Below are positions 52,450-64,000 of a stretch of 64,000 nt of DNA, in pieces. The first letter of the stretch is position 1, and each line of letters opens with the position of its first letter. The notes under the pieces are model-generated. The model ran no database searches, was not told the DNA's origin, and saw only the letters and a program-made list of their open reading frames with translations. The translations under genes and the position numbers were made by a program. The stretch is from Prorocentrum cordatum (taxonomy: Eukaryota; Sar; Dinophyceae; Prorocentrales; Prorocentraceae). The stretch spans positions 1 to 64,000 of the forward strand of contig CAUYUJ010001456.1 of assembly GCA_963575745.1 (NCBI GenBank). The letters run 5' to 3'.

Positions 52450-55400
52450 CCCGCACTGAGACGAAGCCAGCACGAGGATCGCTTCCGGGCAGCATGGACC
52501 GAGAATCTCTGGGATCCAGGGGCTCTCGAGGCTGCCTCGGGCGCCGCGGCCTTCTCGGAGCGTTCCGAAGGCTCCGAGAGAGAATTCGGGAATGCTCTGG
52601 AATGGACTAATCCTCGTCCTAGCCCCGTCCGGCAAACGGGATGTGATCGAGGTGGGGCAGCGCGAGGTCGTGGCTTGAGTCAAGACAAATCTTCACAAGA
52701 GGGCGGCGATGACGACAGCATTGTCAGCAATCGCAGTGAAGGGCTTGCCCAGAAGAGCACATGATAGCGGGACTGTTGACATGTACTGAAGCGCATATGC
52801 ATTGCACCAGAAATGGAGTTCACATAGCCAATGGAACCAGCATTTCGAGATCCGACGGGGGAACAAAGGGTTCAAAATAATACATGCGCAAGCACATACG
52901 CAACCAAATGAAACTCATGTGAGTCTTGCGGGTTTGCCCACCCGCACACCACCCACGTGCAAATCTAAGTGCAGTCTAGATTGGTACAGGGTACTCCGAA
53001 TACCTAGCCACTGAACGGATCGCTATAACTTCATGCTGAAACCTTCGAACAAAAGTTGCAATACTCCGAGAAACTGATGCGTTTGAGAGAGGAAGAAGTG
53101 TGCGCACCGTGGGTAAACAGTTGAGCTGCGCCACCTAAACACCGAGCAGGGCGGTGGGCCACAATCCAAGAATTGCAAAGACTTCAAGATCAGTGCGACA
53201 ACTTGCAAATCGCAATGACAAGTCTGCCCACCTGGACATCGCACGTGATATTCGCAAGTGCACAATCGATCCCGCTATCCAAGCCCAAAGGGACACGCAG
53301 TAGAAGACCACATCATATCCAAGGGGCGGCTCGACTTAGTGCTGTTCAGTGCGCAAAGGGAAATCTTGATGTACTTGGTACCTATACTCACCATTTTTAC
53401 GAATCCATGGCCTCCCGCGCAAGGTCCATATGAAGGCCTCTCACACAAATCCTAGACTCCCACAATGTTTCCCATATTTTCTGGGTTTTCGTCTCCCCCC
53501 CAATTCCCATAGTTTATTCTATGTCCTTGGGGTCGACGATGAATTGCGTCTGTGTGTTGTTCCCTCCTGAAGAGTGAAATTTCAACGACGGGCGCGCACG
53601 ACCGCCCCATCAAGGTGGAGCTATAGGCGAAGCTGCGGCACGCGCGACAGGCGGATCAAACGCGAATCGACCTGCCAAGGCTAGAAGTCCAAGCTGGGCC
53701 ACCATTTTCGAGCGCGAGATCCGTGGCCGGCGGTGCAGATTAATCCACATGCACGCGAGGTCGCCACATCTGGCGGCGCAGTCAGGCGGGCCATAAGCGC
53801 CAAATTGCGAAGACGGGGCGAGTCGGACCAACGGAGGAGGAACGAACAACAAAGCGTGGAGACAAGGAAGAGGACGAAGCGTGCGCCGCAGCGAGGAGAA
53901 CGCAAGCGCCCAACCTCAAAAGGAACAGCGCGCCCAACATGCTTTCAAACTCTCAGAAAAAATGTGGGTGTAGTCGGGTCAAATCACACTAACATGCTGG
54001 AAAACGAAGGAAGTGGAACATGCCCGTGAGTTGTCCAACAATCCACCACGCAACTTCCATGTCCGACTTATACTGTACAGTGAGCCCCACCCTTTCAGTC
54101 ACTGTGAGCAGCAATGTACACAAAAAGATCACTACGTAAACTTGAGGAACGCCTGGATGGGGATATGTTCTACACCATGCGCCCTCGCGATAATTACCTT
54201 GTGATCCACATCCGCTGCATGTTGCACGCCCGGTATCTGATAGCTTGCCTTGACATGACAGCGCTCTATGACCCTCGTGCTGACGTCGAGAGAAGCTTAC
54301 ACGCCAAGTGGGCGCCGAAGGCTGGTTCAGCGTGCTTCCCCCCCAAACCAGGGGACGACCGAAGCAATGTCATATCGCAGACCCCGACCCCAGAAGCTGT
54401 TCGCAACACGCACCCTCGAAGTCTCGAACCCCTTCCCGGGCCGGGCTTTTCATCCAGAGAAGCTGTTTGACGGCACTGCGGCCCGGTGAGGCCCCCAGGC
54501 GCCTGTGAATGGCCAACTGCCTTCGGTCGTGATGTTCTTCGGCGGCGAGCCTGTGGGGGAAGTGAGAAAAGCAGTCCTTCTCAGAAGGCGGCGGGGCTGC
54601 TCAGAAGCCCTCCGGACTTCTGAGAAGTCGCCTCTGCCCTTGACGAAGGCTCCGAAGACCGCTCGGGAGGCCGGAGGCCACCCGAGCCTCCCGAGCAGGC
54701 CCGCCCCCTCTGCCTCCGCAACCCCCGGGCGCGTCGCCGATCTCTGCTCACGACCTGGCGGGGGGTCCTGGCAGCGGGCTCGCCTGGTGCTCGCGGGCCG
54801 GCTCCGTGCCGCAGCTGAACGGCTTCTCGCGCATGCTTCTCGCCGCCGCCTTCCAGCGGCGGGCGCGCGGCCACGGCGCCAGCGCGCGGGGGTCCGACGG
54901 GGCGGCGCGGCTCGGCGAGGAGGGGCCGAGGGCGGCGACAGGGGCGGGGGAGGTGCTGTGGGGAGAGGAGCCCCCAGACACCCTCGCGCCTTGAAAGCAT
55001 CGCCACGAGAGGCGTTGGGCTGATTTCTGCCTTCGAGGGTCCTTACTTGGGGCGTGGGTGGATAATTACCAAGAGAGGGGGGGGCAGTGAGCGGGGGGCG
55101 ATCGAGGCTTGCGGGAAGGGGCTCCAAAGAGGCCCCTGCCACCGCGGCCCCAAGAGGTGCTGGCCCATTCCCTTCACTCTGCCTTTATCTCCCCCCTCTT
55201 GCCGCTTGCACGAGGGGCCCCAAACCTTCAAAACACGTTTCATGAAAACGTGATCGACGAAACAACTGGTCTTACGACGCGAGATGGCATAGCGGCCTCA
55301 CGCGGTTGCCCACGCAGGCCGCCAGCGCTGAACGCTGCATCGGAGAGAAGGGCGCTTACGCGCGACCCTATGCGACAATGTCGGCGTAGACCACCCTGTT

Positions 55401-55500
55401 GTCTTGCGTCGCTCACGTGGCCCCGGGGAGGGGCCGAGACCTTCGGGAAAACGTTGCGCAAGGCTCACGACGTTGAGGGTGTCAAGCTAAACTGACAAAT
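52450..55500. other. No supported gene
   Basis: A largely unique stretch of moderate GC. 53460-53580 repeats the AT-rich sequence at 19210-19335. GAGAAG-rich DNA occurs at 54550-54730. Open frames (for example 54114-54470 plus) resemble nothing recognised. Confidence 0.45.
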
Positions 55501-55524
55501 ATTTCCCCACACTGCCCCCACCCC

Positions 55525-55805
55525 CCTCCTCCTCCTCCTCCTCCTCCTCCTCCTCCTCCTCCTTTTCCTCCTTTTCCTCCTCCTCCTCCTCCTCCTCCTT
55601 TTCCTCCTCCTCCTCCTCCTCCTCGTCCTCGTCCTCCTCCTACCGCGGGCCCAGTGCCCTTCTGGCCCGCATCCGCCGCTTCTCGCCTCTGCCCTCCTCC
55701 TGCCCCCCTCTCATCCCTTCCGATCCCTCCTCCGCCGCGGGCCCTTCCGTTCCCTCCTCCTCCTCCTCCTCCTCCTCCTCCTCCTCCTCCTCCTCCTCCT
55801 CCTCC
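55525..55805. repeat. (CTC)n and CTCCTTTTC microsatellites
   Basis: CTC tracts at about 55525-55640 and 55757-55805, separated by GC-rich unique DNA. Confidence 0.93.
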
Positions 55806-56599
55806 GCGTCGACGGCTCGCCGCGCACTCGGCATAGAACGTCCGCCTCGACCCGACGCGCCCACGACTGGGCAGACCGTGCAGGGAAAGGCGCCCACAGT
55901 CCGGGCCACACGCCGAAGTCACAGGAGGCCAAGGGGGAGGGACAGGCATGGCAAATCGCCCTCGCCAGCGCTTCTTGAGAGCAGGACAGGCTCGAGGAGG
56001 GGTGAACGATTTTGGCTTTGGCACGCCCTCTCCAATTACCAGCCTGCCGCGCGGTACACGCATGGTGCTGTCACAAGAAACGCTAAACCAGGAACGAAAA
56101 GACTTCCCTGGACACGGCAAGCCTCGGCCACAAATACGTCCCCCCCTACGCAGATCGCAGAAACTGACCGAAAACCATAAAGAATTCAAAGCGGCACCGG
56201 GGATCAAGGCAGAAGAGGACAACGACGAAAAAGAGGAGGATTGAAACGGGTAGAGCGGCGCGAAGGAGATGGAACAGGGACAGTGAAATTGAGGGCAGGG
56301 GTAGGGAGGGAGCAAGGAATGGAGAGGGGAAGGGGAAGAGAGTGAGAAAGAAAGAGAGAAATACGGACAAGACGACACAAACCAGCAACTAGAACCAATG
56401 TAGAAAGTAACAAACATATTCATATATATATATATATATAGACGTATACACTAGAACCCCGCGCGCTTCGCGCGCGCGCAGGTTCTAGCGCAGTCCAAAC
56501 CAACCGCACAGGATCGGATGAAGATGGGCATCATCCTGCAAGGATCACCATATGGGAGCGTACTTCCTGATGGACGCTTCAGGAGTCGCTGAATAAGGC

Positions 56600-59500
56600 C
56601 GCGGGATGTCGCGCAAGGCAGCCAAGAGGAGGACCCAGGGCAGCGCCCGAGAGCCCCTGGCAAAACCATGCTGGGAGTCTCTCTGGACACCTTTGGGGGA
56701 CGTTCTTGCAAGGCTCTTGGGGTTTTCTAAGGTTTGGGGCCTCTCCGGTTTTTGTTGGGGGTCTCCTGGTTGCCCCTTGGGATTTTCGGGGCGCCTCGCG
56801 GGCTTACCCGGTGCTCTTGGCGTCTAGGCTCGAAGTGTCGGTTTGGATCCCCGCTCTTGCCCCTGTCTTGGGGCCGTATTGAAGGCCTCTTGGGCCGTCT
56901 TTGTGGCCATAGGACGTCTTAACGCTATCTTGAATCGTATTCGGGCCGTCGCGGACCTGTTCGGCTGCCTTGGTGCTTTCTTGGAGACCTCTTGGGCCTT
57001 GGGCCGTCTTGGAGCGTTGAAATGTAGAAAAAGCAGAAATAGCATAAGGGAGACGGAGAGAGGAAGGCGTGAAGGAGAGACGAGGAGGAGGAAGGAGGGA
57101 AAATGACGCAGCGGGGAGGAAGGAGGAGAGGAGGGAGAAATGTGGAACGGGAGACGGAAGAGAACCAAGAGCAGGAAATAGAGATCAGGGAGAACCGACA
57201 GTGAGGGATGGGGAACACGGAAGCGCATTCTGGGGCACGCCAAAGTCTGGGACAGGAGGAAACGAATGGGGGGGGTCGACCTTTCAACACGAGAGAACAG
57301 GCCTTGAGGGAATTCCTTTTTTTCGTACTTGGCTCTGGAGGCCCCCAAGAGCACCCAAGATCGCCCCAATCAGCCTCCAAGAGTCCCCCAAGAGATGCGG
57401 GGAAGCCCTCGGGAGGCTAAATTCATTGAAAAAAACATGCGAGAAGGAGAATCGAGGAGGAGGAGGAGGAAAGTAAAAAGGACGCATCGGTAAGGAGGAA
57501 GGGGAGAGGAAGGAGAAAGACGTGGAACGGGAGACGCAGGAGACCCACGAGCAAGGAAGAGATCAGGGAGAACGAACAGCGAGGGGTGGGGGAGACGGAA
57601 ACGCATGGTGGAGGCGGAGAGAGGAAGGCGTGAAGGAGAGACGAGGAAGAGGGAGGAAGAAACATGAGGCGGCGGGAAGGATGGAGGAGGGAAAAGAAAA
57701 GGATGTGAGACGGAGGAGAATTACGAGCAAGAAAGATCAAGGAGAATGGACAGCGAGGGATGGGGAAATCGGAAACGCACTCGGGAGCAGGCCAAAGCCT
57801 GGGACAGACTGGTAGAGCCTGAAACAAAATCAGGGGTATTTTTTTTAGCTGGGCATCCCACCACATAGTGGGGCAGGACGCTGGGTGAGGAAGGCGGAGG
57901 GAGGAAGGAATGAAAGAGAGATGAGGATAAAGGATCGGGTGAAACGGAAACGCATGAGGGAGGCGGAGAAAGGAAGGCGTGAAGGAGAGGCGGGAAAATT
58001 ACGCAGCGAGGTCGAGGGAGGAGAAGAGGAAAGAGAAGGATGTGGAACGGGAGACGGAGGAGAACCAAGAGCAGGAGGCATAACGAAAAGAACGGACAAC
58101 GAAGGATGGGGAAACCGGACACGCACTCTGGGGCACGCCAATGCCTGGGACAGGACGGAACGCAGGGAGGGGTCGAGCTTGGACAAAAACTAAAGTTCGG
58201 GAACCCCTTTTTTCCCCCAGAGAGCACCCAAGATCGTTCCAAGAGGCCTCCAAGAGTCCCCAAGAGCTCCAGGGAAGCACTCGGGAGGACAACATCATCG
58301 AACACACCCAAGGGTCATGTGTGATTTGTTTTGTGCTCTCGATTCCGCCACCGATGCGCTTTCGAGACTTGCGCATGCCCCCAAGAGCCGCTCGGGACGC
58401 CTCTTGGGGGCATCTTGGAGCTCTCCTGGGGGCCTCTTGGGAGCTCTTGAGGACCTCTCGTGGCCCTCCTCGGCGCTGGGTACGTCTGCGGCGGCTCCTG
58501 CGAGCTCGTTGGGGCCTGCTCGGAGCGTGTTTGCGGCCTCGGATGTGCTCCATTCAGGCATCGTGGGAACCTCGTGTGGCCTCTTGGGGCCACCTCGCAT
58601 CGCTCGGGACGCCTCTTGGGTGCCTCTAGCAGCTCTCCTGGGGGGCATGCGCAAGCCTCGGAAGCGTGTCGGAGGCGGAAGTGCGAGAGAACAGAGATTC
58701 ACTGATTTCCCACCGGATTTCCAATGATGTTGGCCTCTCGAGGGCTTCCCTGGAACTCTTCGGGGACTCTTGGAAGCCTCTTGGGCTCTTGGGGCGATCT
58801 TGAATGATATTGGGGGCTTCCAGGCCCGTCGGGGGGCCATCTTGTACAACCTTGGAGCACTCTTGGGCTGCCTCGGGAGCGGCCTGGTCCGTCTTCAAAC
58901 CCTCTGGGGGCTCCCTTGGACGCCCGGGAGGGTGGTACCGGGATTTGCCGTCGAGCCCCCGGGGTAAAGGGCGATATCTGTATACATATAGATATGTGAA
59001 TATGAGTGTGCATCTGTGTGTGAGTGTGGGAGTGAGTGTGAGTGAATGTGAAAGTGTGAGTGTGAGTGTGGGTGTGAGTGTGAGTGTGAGTGTGTCGTGT
59101 GTGTTGTAACTGTTGTGTGTGTTGTGTTGTGTGTGTTGTGTGCTGTGTGGTGTGTGTGTGTTGTGTGCTGTGTTTTGTGTGTTGTGTGCTGTGTGCTGTG
59201 TGTTGTGTTTTGTGTTATGCGTTGCGTTTTGCGTGTTGTGTGTTGTGTGTCGTGTGGGCGTGTGGGCGTGTGTGCGTGTGGGCGTGTGGGCGTGTGTGCG
59301 TGTGTGCGTGTATGCATGTGTGCGTGTGTGCGTGTGTGCGTGTGTGCGTGTGTGCGTGGGTGCGTGTGTGCGTGTGTGCGTGGGTGCGTGTGTGCGCGTG
59401 TGCGCGTGTGCGCGTGTGTGCGTGTGTGCGCGTGTGCGCGTGTGCGCGTGTGCGCGTGTGCGCGTGTGCGCGTGTGCGCGTGTGCGCGTGTGCGCGTGTG

Positions 59501-59919
59501 CGCGTGTGCGCGTGTGCGCGTGTGCGCGTGTGCGCGTGTGCGCGTGTGCGCGTGTGCGCGTGTGCGCGTGTGCGCGTGTGCGCGTGTGCGCGTGTGCGCG
59601 TGTGCGCGTGTGCGCGTGTGCGCGTGTGCGCGTGTGCGCGTGTGCGCGTGTGCGCGTGTGCGCGTGTGCGCGTGTGCGCGTGTGCGCGTGTGCGCGTGTG
59701 CGCGTGTGCGCGTGTGCGCGTGTGCGCGTGTGCGCGTGTGCGCGTGTGCGCGTGTGCGCGTGTGCGCGTGTGCGCGCGTGTGCGCGTGTGCGCGTGTGCG
59801 CGTGTGCGCGTGTGCGCGTGTGCGCGTGTGCGCGTGCGCGCGTGTGCGCGTGTGCGCGTGTGCGCGCGTGCGCGTGTGCGCGTGTGCGCGTGTGCGCGTG
59901 TGCGCGTGTGCGCGTGCGC

Positions 59920-59978
<59 letters not shown>

Positions 59979-61480
59979 AGCGCAGCGCAAGCGCGGGCGC
60001 GGGCGCGGGCGATGGCGCGGGCGCGGGCGATGGCGCGGGCGCGGGCGCGGGCGCGGCGCGGGCGCGGGCGCGGGCGTGGGCGATGGCGCGGGCGCGGGCG
60101 ATGGCGCGGGCGCGGGCGCGGGCGCGGGCGTGCACGCGGACGTGGGCGTGGGCGTGGGCGTGGGCATGAGCGTGTGGACGTGTGGGTGTGTGTGGTGCGT
60201 GTGCGTGTGCGTGTGTGTGCATGTGCGTGTGCGTGTGCGTGTGCGTGTGCGTGTGCGTGTGCGTGTGCGTGTGCGTGTGCGTGTGCGCATGTGCGTGTGC
60301 GTGTGCGTGTGCGTGTGCGTGTGCGTGTGCGTGTGCGTGCGTGTGCGTGTGTGTGTGTGCGTGTGTGTGCGCGTGCGTGCGCATGTGCGGGAGCGCGTGC
60401 GCGTGTGCGTGCGCGTGCGCGTGCGCGTGTGCGTGTGCGCGTGCGCGTGTGCGTGTGTGCGTGTGTGCGTGTGTGCGCGCGCGCGTGTGTGCGTGTGTGG
60501 GTGTGTGTGTGGGTATGTGGGCGTGGGTGTGTGTGGGTGTGTGGGTGTGTGGGTGTGTGGGTGTGTGGGTGTGTGGGTGTGTGGGTGTGTGGGTGTGTGG
60601 GTGCGTGGGCGCGCGGGTGCGCGGGCGTGCGTGGGCGCGTTCTTGAGCGGGGGGGGGGGGGTGCAAGAGAGGGACGCGCATCATTATCCTCCTCTTCCTC
60701 GTCTTTCTCGGACTGGTTGACGGGATTATTTTCGCAGAGGGCAAGGGCAACAGAAGAAATGCTGGATAGCTCCCAGCCCCGCTGACGGGCGACGACGGAA
60801 CCTGAAAGCGCGCCCGTGTGGGAGCCCTCGTGGGGGCCTCCTCTAGCCACTTTCAGAATGTCGGGGCTCATTTGAAATACTGCAGGACCTCATGCTCTGA
60901 TGACGGGCGGCGAGGATAACATTCCCAAATGCCTCTCTGGAAACCTGTTGGCTGCGGCCGTGTGGGGGCCATCGCGGAGGCCTCTGCGGGGCCCTATCGG
61001 GGTGTCATGGGAAAGCCTGCGGGGGCTCCTCGGCCGCATGTGGAACCCCCTTCAGAATGTCGAGGCTCGTAGTAAGTCTTATTGCGGTGTGCGGGGGGGT
61101 TTCTCGTGGATGCCTCTTGGGCCGTCCCCGCGCGTGGGGGAGCGGAGCAGACGACCAATGACAAAGCATTGAGAACGGCAGAGCATCATAAGCTTCTCCT
61201 CAGTGCGGCTCTCTCGAGGGCAGGTTGGAGCCTCCCTGGGGCGTATTGACTGCCTCGTGGGCAGCATGGAAGCTTTGTTTGGCGTGCTGGTGCTGTTGTG
61301 GAACGCTGCGGGCCTTCTTTACAGCCCCATTGGCATGTCCAGGCGAATTGTTAGAGAGCCGCCTCGAACCCTCTGGGGACATCTCGGGCGCCTAGTGGGC
61401 CAGTTTGGCGCCGCCTTGGGGCCCTCGCGCAAGCCTCGCGCGCCGTCTCCGAGCGCCAGCAAGACGCGGAGCAGGCGACC
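56600..61480. repeat. Composite repeat field: GCCTCTTGGG blocks alternating with GGAGAGGAAGG blocks
   Basis: CTTGGGGGC/GCCTCTTGGG-rich segments (about 56640-57015, 58330-58960, 60830-61450) alternate with purine-rich segments. The purine part holds three imperfect copies of roughly 400-450 bp (about 57050-57420, 57490-57800 and 57955-58310) sharing GAAGGCGTGAAGGAGAG, GTGGAACGGGAGACGGA, GGATGGGGAAACCGGA and a closing CCCCCAAGAGCACCCAAGATC segment (the last missing from the second). It is non-coding. Confidence 0.7.
59090..60655. repeat. Alternating purine/pyrimidine satellite: GTGTGCGC, GGGCGC, GTGTGC and GTGTGGGT arrays
   Basis: TGTTGTGT-rich DNA grades into nearly pure (GTGTGCGC)n at about 59390-59925, then (GGGCGC)n with GATGGC variants to about 60140, then (GTGTGC)n at about 60190-60340, then (GTGTGGGT)n at about 60525-60600, ending in a G run. 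Six frames are stop-free over hundreds of codons, which is a repeat artefact. Confidence 0.95.
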
Positions 61481-61511
61481 ACGCGAAAATCAATGAACCA
61501 CTGATGGGAGC

Positions 61512-64000
61512 TCTTTTTTTGCACTGGCAAAGACCAGCCGCGCGCGTACTAGCCCGTTTGAAAAAGCGTCGGCCAGCGATGGAGACGCTATTCGACCCAG
61601 CTCCGCAGATCGCGGGAAAGGTCGCCGTCGTCATCCGAGTCGCTGGCAAAAGGGAGGCCTTGAAAGTCCTCCCACAAGGCCGAAACAGCCTGGGACACAG
61701 GAGGAGAGATGCTCCTGCCCCGACCACCCCACCCCCACGTCCGACCCACTCCCAACCCCAGAGATCAGAGGGAGCGAGGGAAGTGGCGGCATGCTAGCCA
61801 TCTCTGCGGGCCTCCTCTTCCGCAACAAAATTGGAGGCCCCAGATGCAAACTCGATTTGTTGGGGTGGCAGCCCTTCAGCAGATTCTGACGGCGATGAAA
61901 CCGAGAGCCCCTCACTTGCGTGCCAAGCCTGCGCCGACTCGTCAGGCACTCGTCCGAGAGACCCTGGCTACGTTGTTCGGAAAAGGCTCCGCACAAAGAA
62001 CAGAACAACATTGGCCCCGCCCTATGCAGCGAGTGCATCCCAGCTCTGTCCTGGCACTTGAGCTCGCGCAGTGTGAGACGGGCTCTGGCCGAGCGAAGAC
62101 ACACCATGCATCGATAGCGACGGCCGCAATAAGTGACCGCAGGGTCATACCGCGAGCGCGGCCTCGGCGGTCCGAAACCCCCCTCGATGGCGCCGATGGC
62201 CCTACCCAGGGCCTGAGCCTGCGCGCCCAGCGGGGTGACAACACCAATCCTCGCCGCGACACGCGTACAAAACTGGGCAACCATCTGGGCAGCACGACGC
62301 GAGGCACGGTGAGCTTCGCGCAACATCTTCGCATCAGGATGCAACGCAGCCCCTCGCTTAGCTGACTGGTCGGCCTGAGCGTTGCCAAAACGCTGCCAAG
62401 CCGTGATCACACCATCCGCGATGGCGGGGACAGGCGAGAATGCCTTGACATGAGTCACCTCCACCGCCTCCGCCCCACGGTCAGCCACCAACCTCCAAAC
62501 CTCCCTCCATAAGTAAGCCATGGGGCCATTGGCATCTGCGCCAGCTCCAGACCCCTGGCGCCAAACATCTACGAGGGGCTTGCAGTCAGTGAAGAACTTC
62601 ATCTGCGCCCCCATGTAGCGGAGAGCCATGAAGAAACTGAACAGCTCCGCTGCGGGCACTGTCTGGCATAAACTAGGCAGCGACCCGTGCAATCTCGCAA
62701 CCTCTTTCCGCTGGGAGTCGAGAGAGCACAGCCCCCACCCACATCTCCTGAGACGGCCAAGCTGCCCATGCACTCCCGAGCCATCTCCGAGCACATGCAC
62801 GTCGAGCAGCAGATCGGGCGGACGCAGGGTCCACACCACACGCTCCTCGAGGCAGGGGCTCGGAAACAGCCAGGACGGATCAGGGACAAGAAGGCGGGTC
62901 CAAAACAGTGAGCGGTCAGCAGTCGTCTTCGCTAACTCAAGCATCTGACTGGCCAGCTCAAAGCCTGCCTTGAAATCCCGACGATACTCTGCGTGCACAG
63001 GGCAGTCGTAGAAACGATGCCAGGTGGAGCCTACGCTCCTACACGCCAGGCACTCTGGATTGATAGCCCCACCAGCTTCATATAGCCTCTCTGAAGACCA
63101 AAAACCTCCCGCAAAAAGGCACTTGAGGAGCCCTTGATGCTCGGGGGTCCAGTCGGGGCCTTTGAGCGAGGCAGGAAGGACGAGGGCCCTCAGAGGCTCG
63201 AGGAGAGGAGGATGGGGGCACAACGAGGCCCATGACGCATGCTTCGCCAGAACCGGTTGCCAAATCCAACGCTCGGTAGCCTCATCAGCCAACCGACCAA
63301 CATCCCGCGGCGACATTTCCTCGATAAACACGGGACCCCTATGGGTCATCCAGCGGAACGGGTCTAAAAACTCCCAACCAATCCTCATCATCGTGCCCGC
63401 GAGGGCCGAGGCAGGTCCACGGATACCGGACCAAACCTTATTCTCGGGAAGCGCCGACAGACGAGCCCAAGCCCCGCTCAGAAGACGCGCCATGTCGGAT
63501 CTCACCGCCCATCCATCCCAGAGGGCACGCATCCATAATAAGATAGGCCCACGATTGCACTCATAGGCTGGGTCGACCTGGCGGCCTGCGATCATGAGAT
63601 CGAGCGACGGAGATCTGCCAGTGTGCCTGTGCACAAATCCAGCACGTGCAATCTGCCGAGCCCGCAAGAGATGAGTATGACTGATGCCATGCACTCCGAC
63701 ACCCCACAGCATACCAGGCTTGAGGCCCGTCTGGACCAGTTTGATCGTTTTGCCCCCAGCTTTAGTCAACCGCTTATACCTAGGGATCCTGGAAGCCATC
63801 TTGCCCAAGCGCTTAGCACGAACAGCATGCAGCACGCGATGACCACCCCCGAAAACGAATCCCAGGTTACGCACCGATCTGGTCAAGAACTTGGCCGAAG
63901 ACGGGTCCACCTTGCGAACGACGCACCGAAGGTTCTGACCGACGACCGTCTGGAGGGGGCGAAATACTGAGCCCGATCTGACGCAGCTCAAAGGTGAGGG
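61512..64000 (-). mobile_element. LINE-3: 3' portion of a non-LTR retrotransposon, cut by the window edge
   Basis: A minus-strand element entering from the right. It holds the C-terminal half of ORF2 and a 3' tail ending in an A7 run (near 61513-61519). The 5' part, including endonuclease and reverse transcriptase core, would lie beyond 64000. The 3' boundary is tentative. Confidence 0.75.
61631..64000 (-). CDS. LINE-3 ORF2 (partial): thumb region, zinc knuckle and RNase H
   Basis: The frame is open to the window edge; no initiator lies inside. From the N-terminal side: an Arg/Lys-rich thumb region (VRAKRLGK, LVQTGLKPGMLWGVGVHGIS) like that of LINE-2; a zinc knuckle near 62998-63055 (CLACRSVGSTWHRFYDC); RNase H from about 62795 (LGDGSG, AAELFSFFMAL, FFTDCKPLVDVW, FGNAQADQSAK) with all four acidic positions present; and a C-terminal cysteine region (YRCMVC, then LFCSLCGAF near 61990). 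About 780 codons without a stop suggest a recent copy. RNase H would remove the RNA strand during second-strand synthesis. Confidence 0.85.
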   Translation of the reverse strand, partial: PSPLSCVRSGSVFRPLQTVVGQNLRCVVRKVDPSSAKFLTRSVRNLGFVFGGGHRVLHAVRAKRLGKMASRIPRYKRLTKAGGKTIKLVQTGLKPGMLWGVGVHGISHTHLLRARQIARAGFVHRHTGRSPSLDLMIAGRQVDPAYECNRGPILLWMRALWDGWAVRSDMARLLSGAWARLSALPENKVWSGIRGPASALAGTMMRIGWEFLDPFRWMTHRGPVFIEEMSPRDVGRLADEATERWIWQPVLAKHASWASLCPHPPLLEPLRALVLPASLKGPDWTPEHQGLLKCLFAGGFWSSERLYEAGGAINPECLACRSVGSTWHRFYDCPVHAEYRRDFKAGFELASQMLELAKTTADRSLFWTRLLVPDPSWLFPSPCLEERVVWTLRPPDLLLDVHVLGDGSGVHGQLGRLRRCGWGLCSLDSQRKEVARLHGSLPSLCQTVPAAELFSFFMALRYMGAQMKFFTDCKPLVDVWRQGSGAGADANGPMAYLWREVWRLVADRGAEAVEVTHVKAFSPVPAIADGVITAWQRFGNAQADQSAKRGAALHPDAKMLREAHRASRRAAQMVAQFCTRVAARIGVVTPLGAQAQALGRAIGAIEGGFGPPRPRSRYDPAVTYCGRRYRCMVCLRSARARLTLRELKCQDRAGMHSLHRAGPMLFCSLCGAFSEQRSQGLSDECLTSRRRLGTQVRGSRFHRRQNLLKGCHPNKSSLHLGPPILLRKRRPAEMASMPPLPSLPLISGVGSGSDVGVGWSGQEHLSSCVPGCFGLVGGLSRPPFCQRLG

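Noticed and set aside
59090-60871. Very long open frames (over 500 codons) on both strands
   Set aside because: They are created by the stop-free GTGTGCGC and GGGCGC arrays and encode only Val/Cys/Ala or His/Thr/Arg/Ala strings.

Overview
The window is dinoflagellate nuclear DNA: GC-rich, repeat-saturated and gene-poor. The strongest evidence is a complete copy of the dinoflagellate spliced-leader (dinoSL) sequence, in genomic DNA, at the 5' end of one retrotransposon (16688-16709, minus strand) and a 5'-truncated copy at the 5' end of a second (30101-30117). Other support comes from the LINE type (zinc-finger ORF1, then endonuclease, reverse transcriptase and RNase H), from GA-AG and GC-AG introns, and from long simple-sequence tracts. 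I cannot name the species from sequence alone.

Layout. 1-5600: low-complexity DNA with a degenerate telomere-like patch (2100-2240), short tandem arrays and an AGATCT-rich array. 5600-16709: an 11.1 kb minus-strand LINE (LINE-1) lying between (GGA)n tracts. Its ORF1 and ORF2 are joined TAA-C-ATG, and ORF2 reads through a single in-frame TGA into a repeat-rich extension of about 900 codons. 16700-23600: microsatellites and several short inverted-repeat elements. 23894-30117: a second, decayed minus-strand LINE (LINE-2) with a near-perfect 19 bp target-site duplication. 30590-33230: more inverted-repeat elements and dispersed repeats. 34714-36336: a minus-strand multi-exon gene of unknown function. 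37990-42300: 12 bp GTGAGATCGATA array, CA-rich DNA and a possible exon. 42300-45200: inverted-repeat elements and GGA/CTC tracts. 45228-47264: a minus-strand gene for a CmcJ/NvfI-like oxygenase-family protein. 47265-52441: degenerate tandem arrays and a 2.27 kb foldback element that carries about 24 copies of a 77 bp minisatellite. 52450-61500: unassigned DNA, a composite repeat field and a 1.5 kb alternating purine/pyrimidine satellite. 61512-64000: the 3' part of a third LINE (LINE-3), running off the window.

The main biological signal is a set of short (about 170-220 bp) elements with terminal inverted repeats that begin with T, end with A and are flanked by 5 bp duplications beginning with G (GAGGA, GATGA, GATCT, GCTCC, GCCTC; imperfect in two more). 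Two of them sit exactly inside reading frames, as introns of the unknown gene and of the CmcJ-like gene. Removing each one together with one copy of its duplication restores the frame across conserved protein sequence, so these look like intron-generating transposons (introners). A second intron of the unknown gene is another inverted-repeat insertion with a 6 bp duplication and an 18 bp perfect hairpin.

All exon calls come from reading frame, splice signals and protein likeness; no transcript data were available. Many long open frames in the GGA/CTC, GTGTGCGC and 77 bp arrays are artefacts of stop-free repeats and are not annotated as genes.
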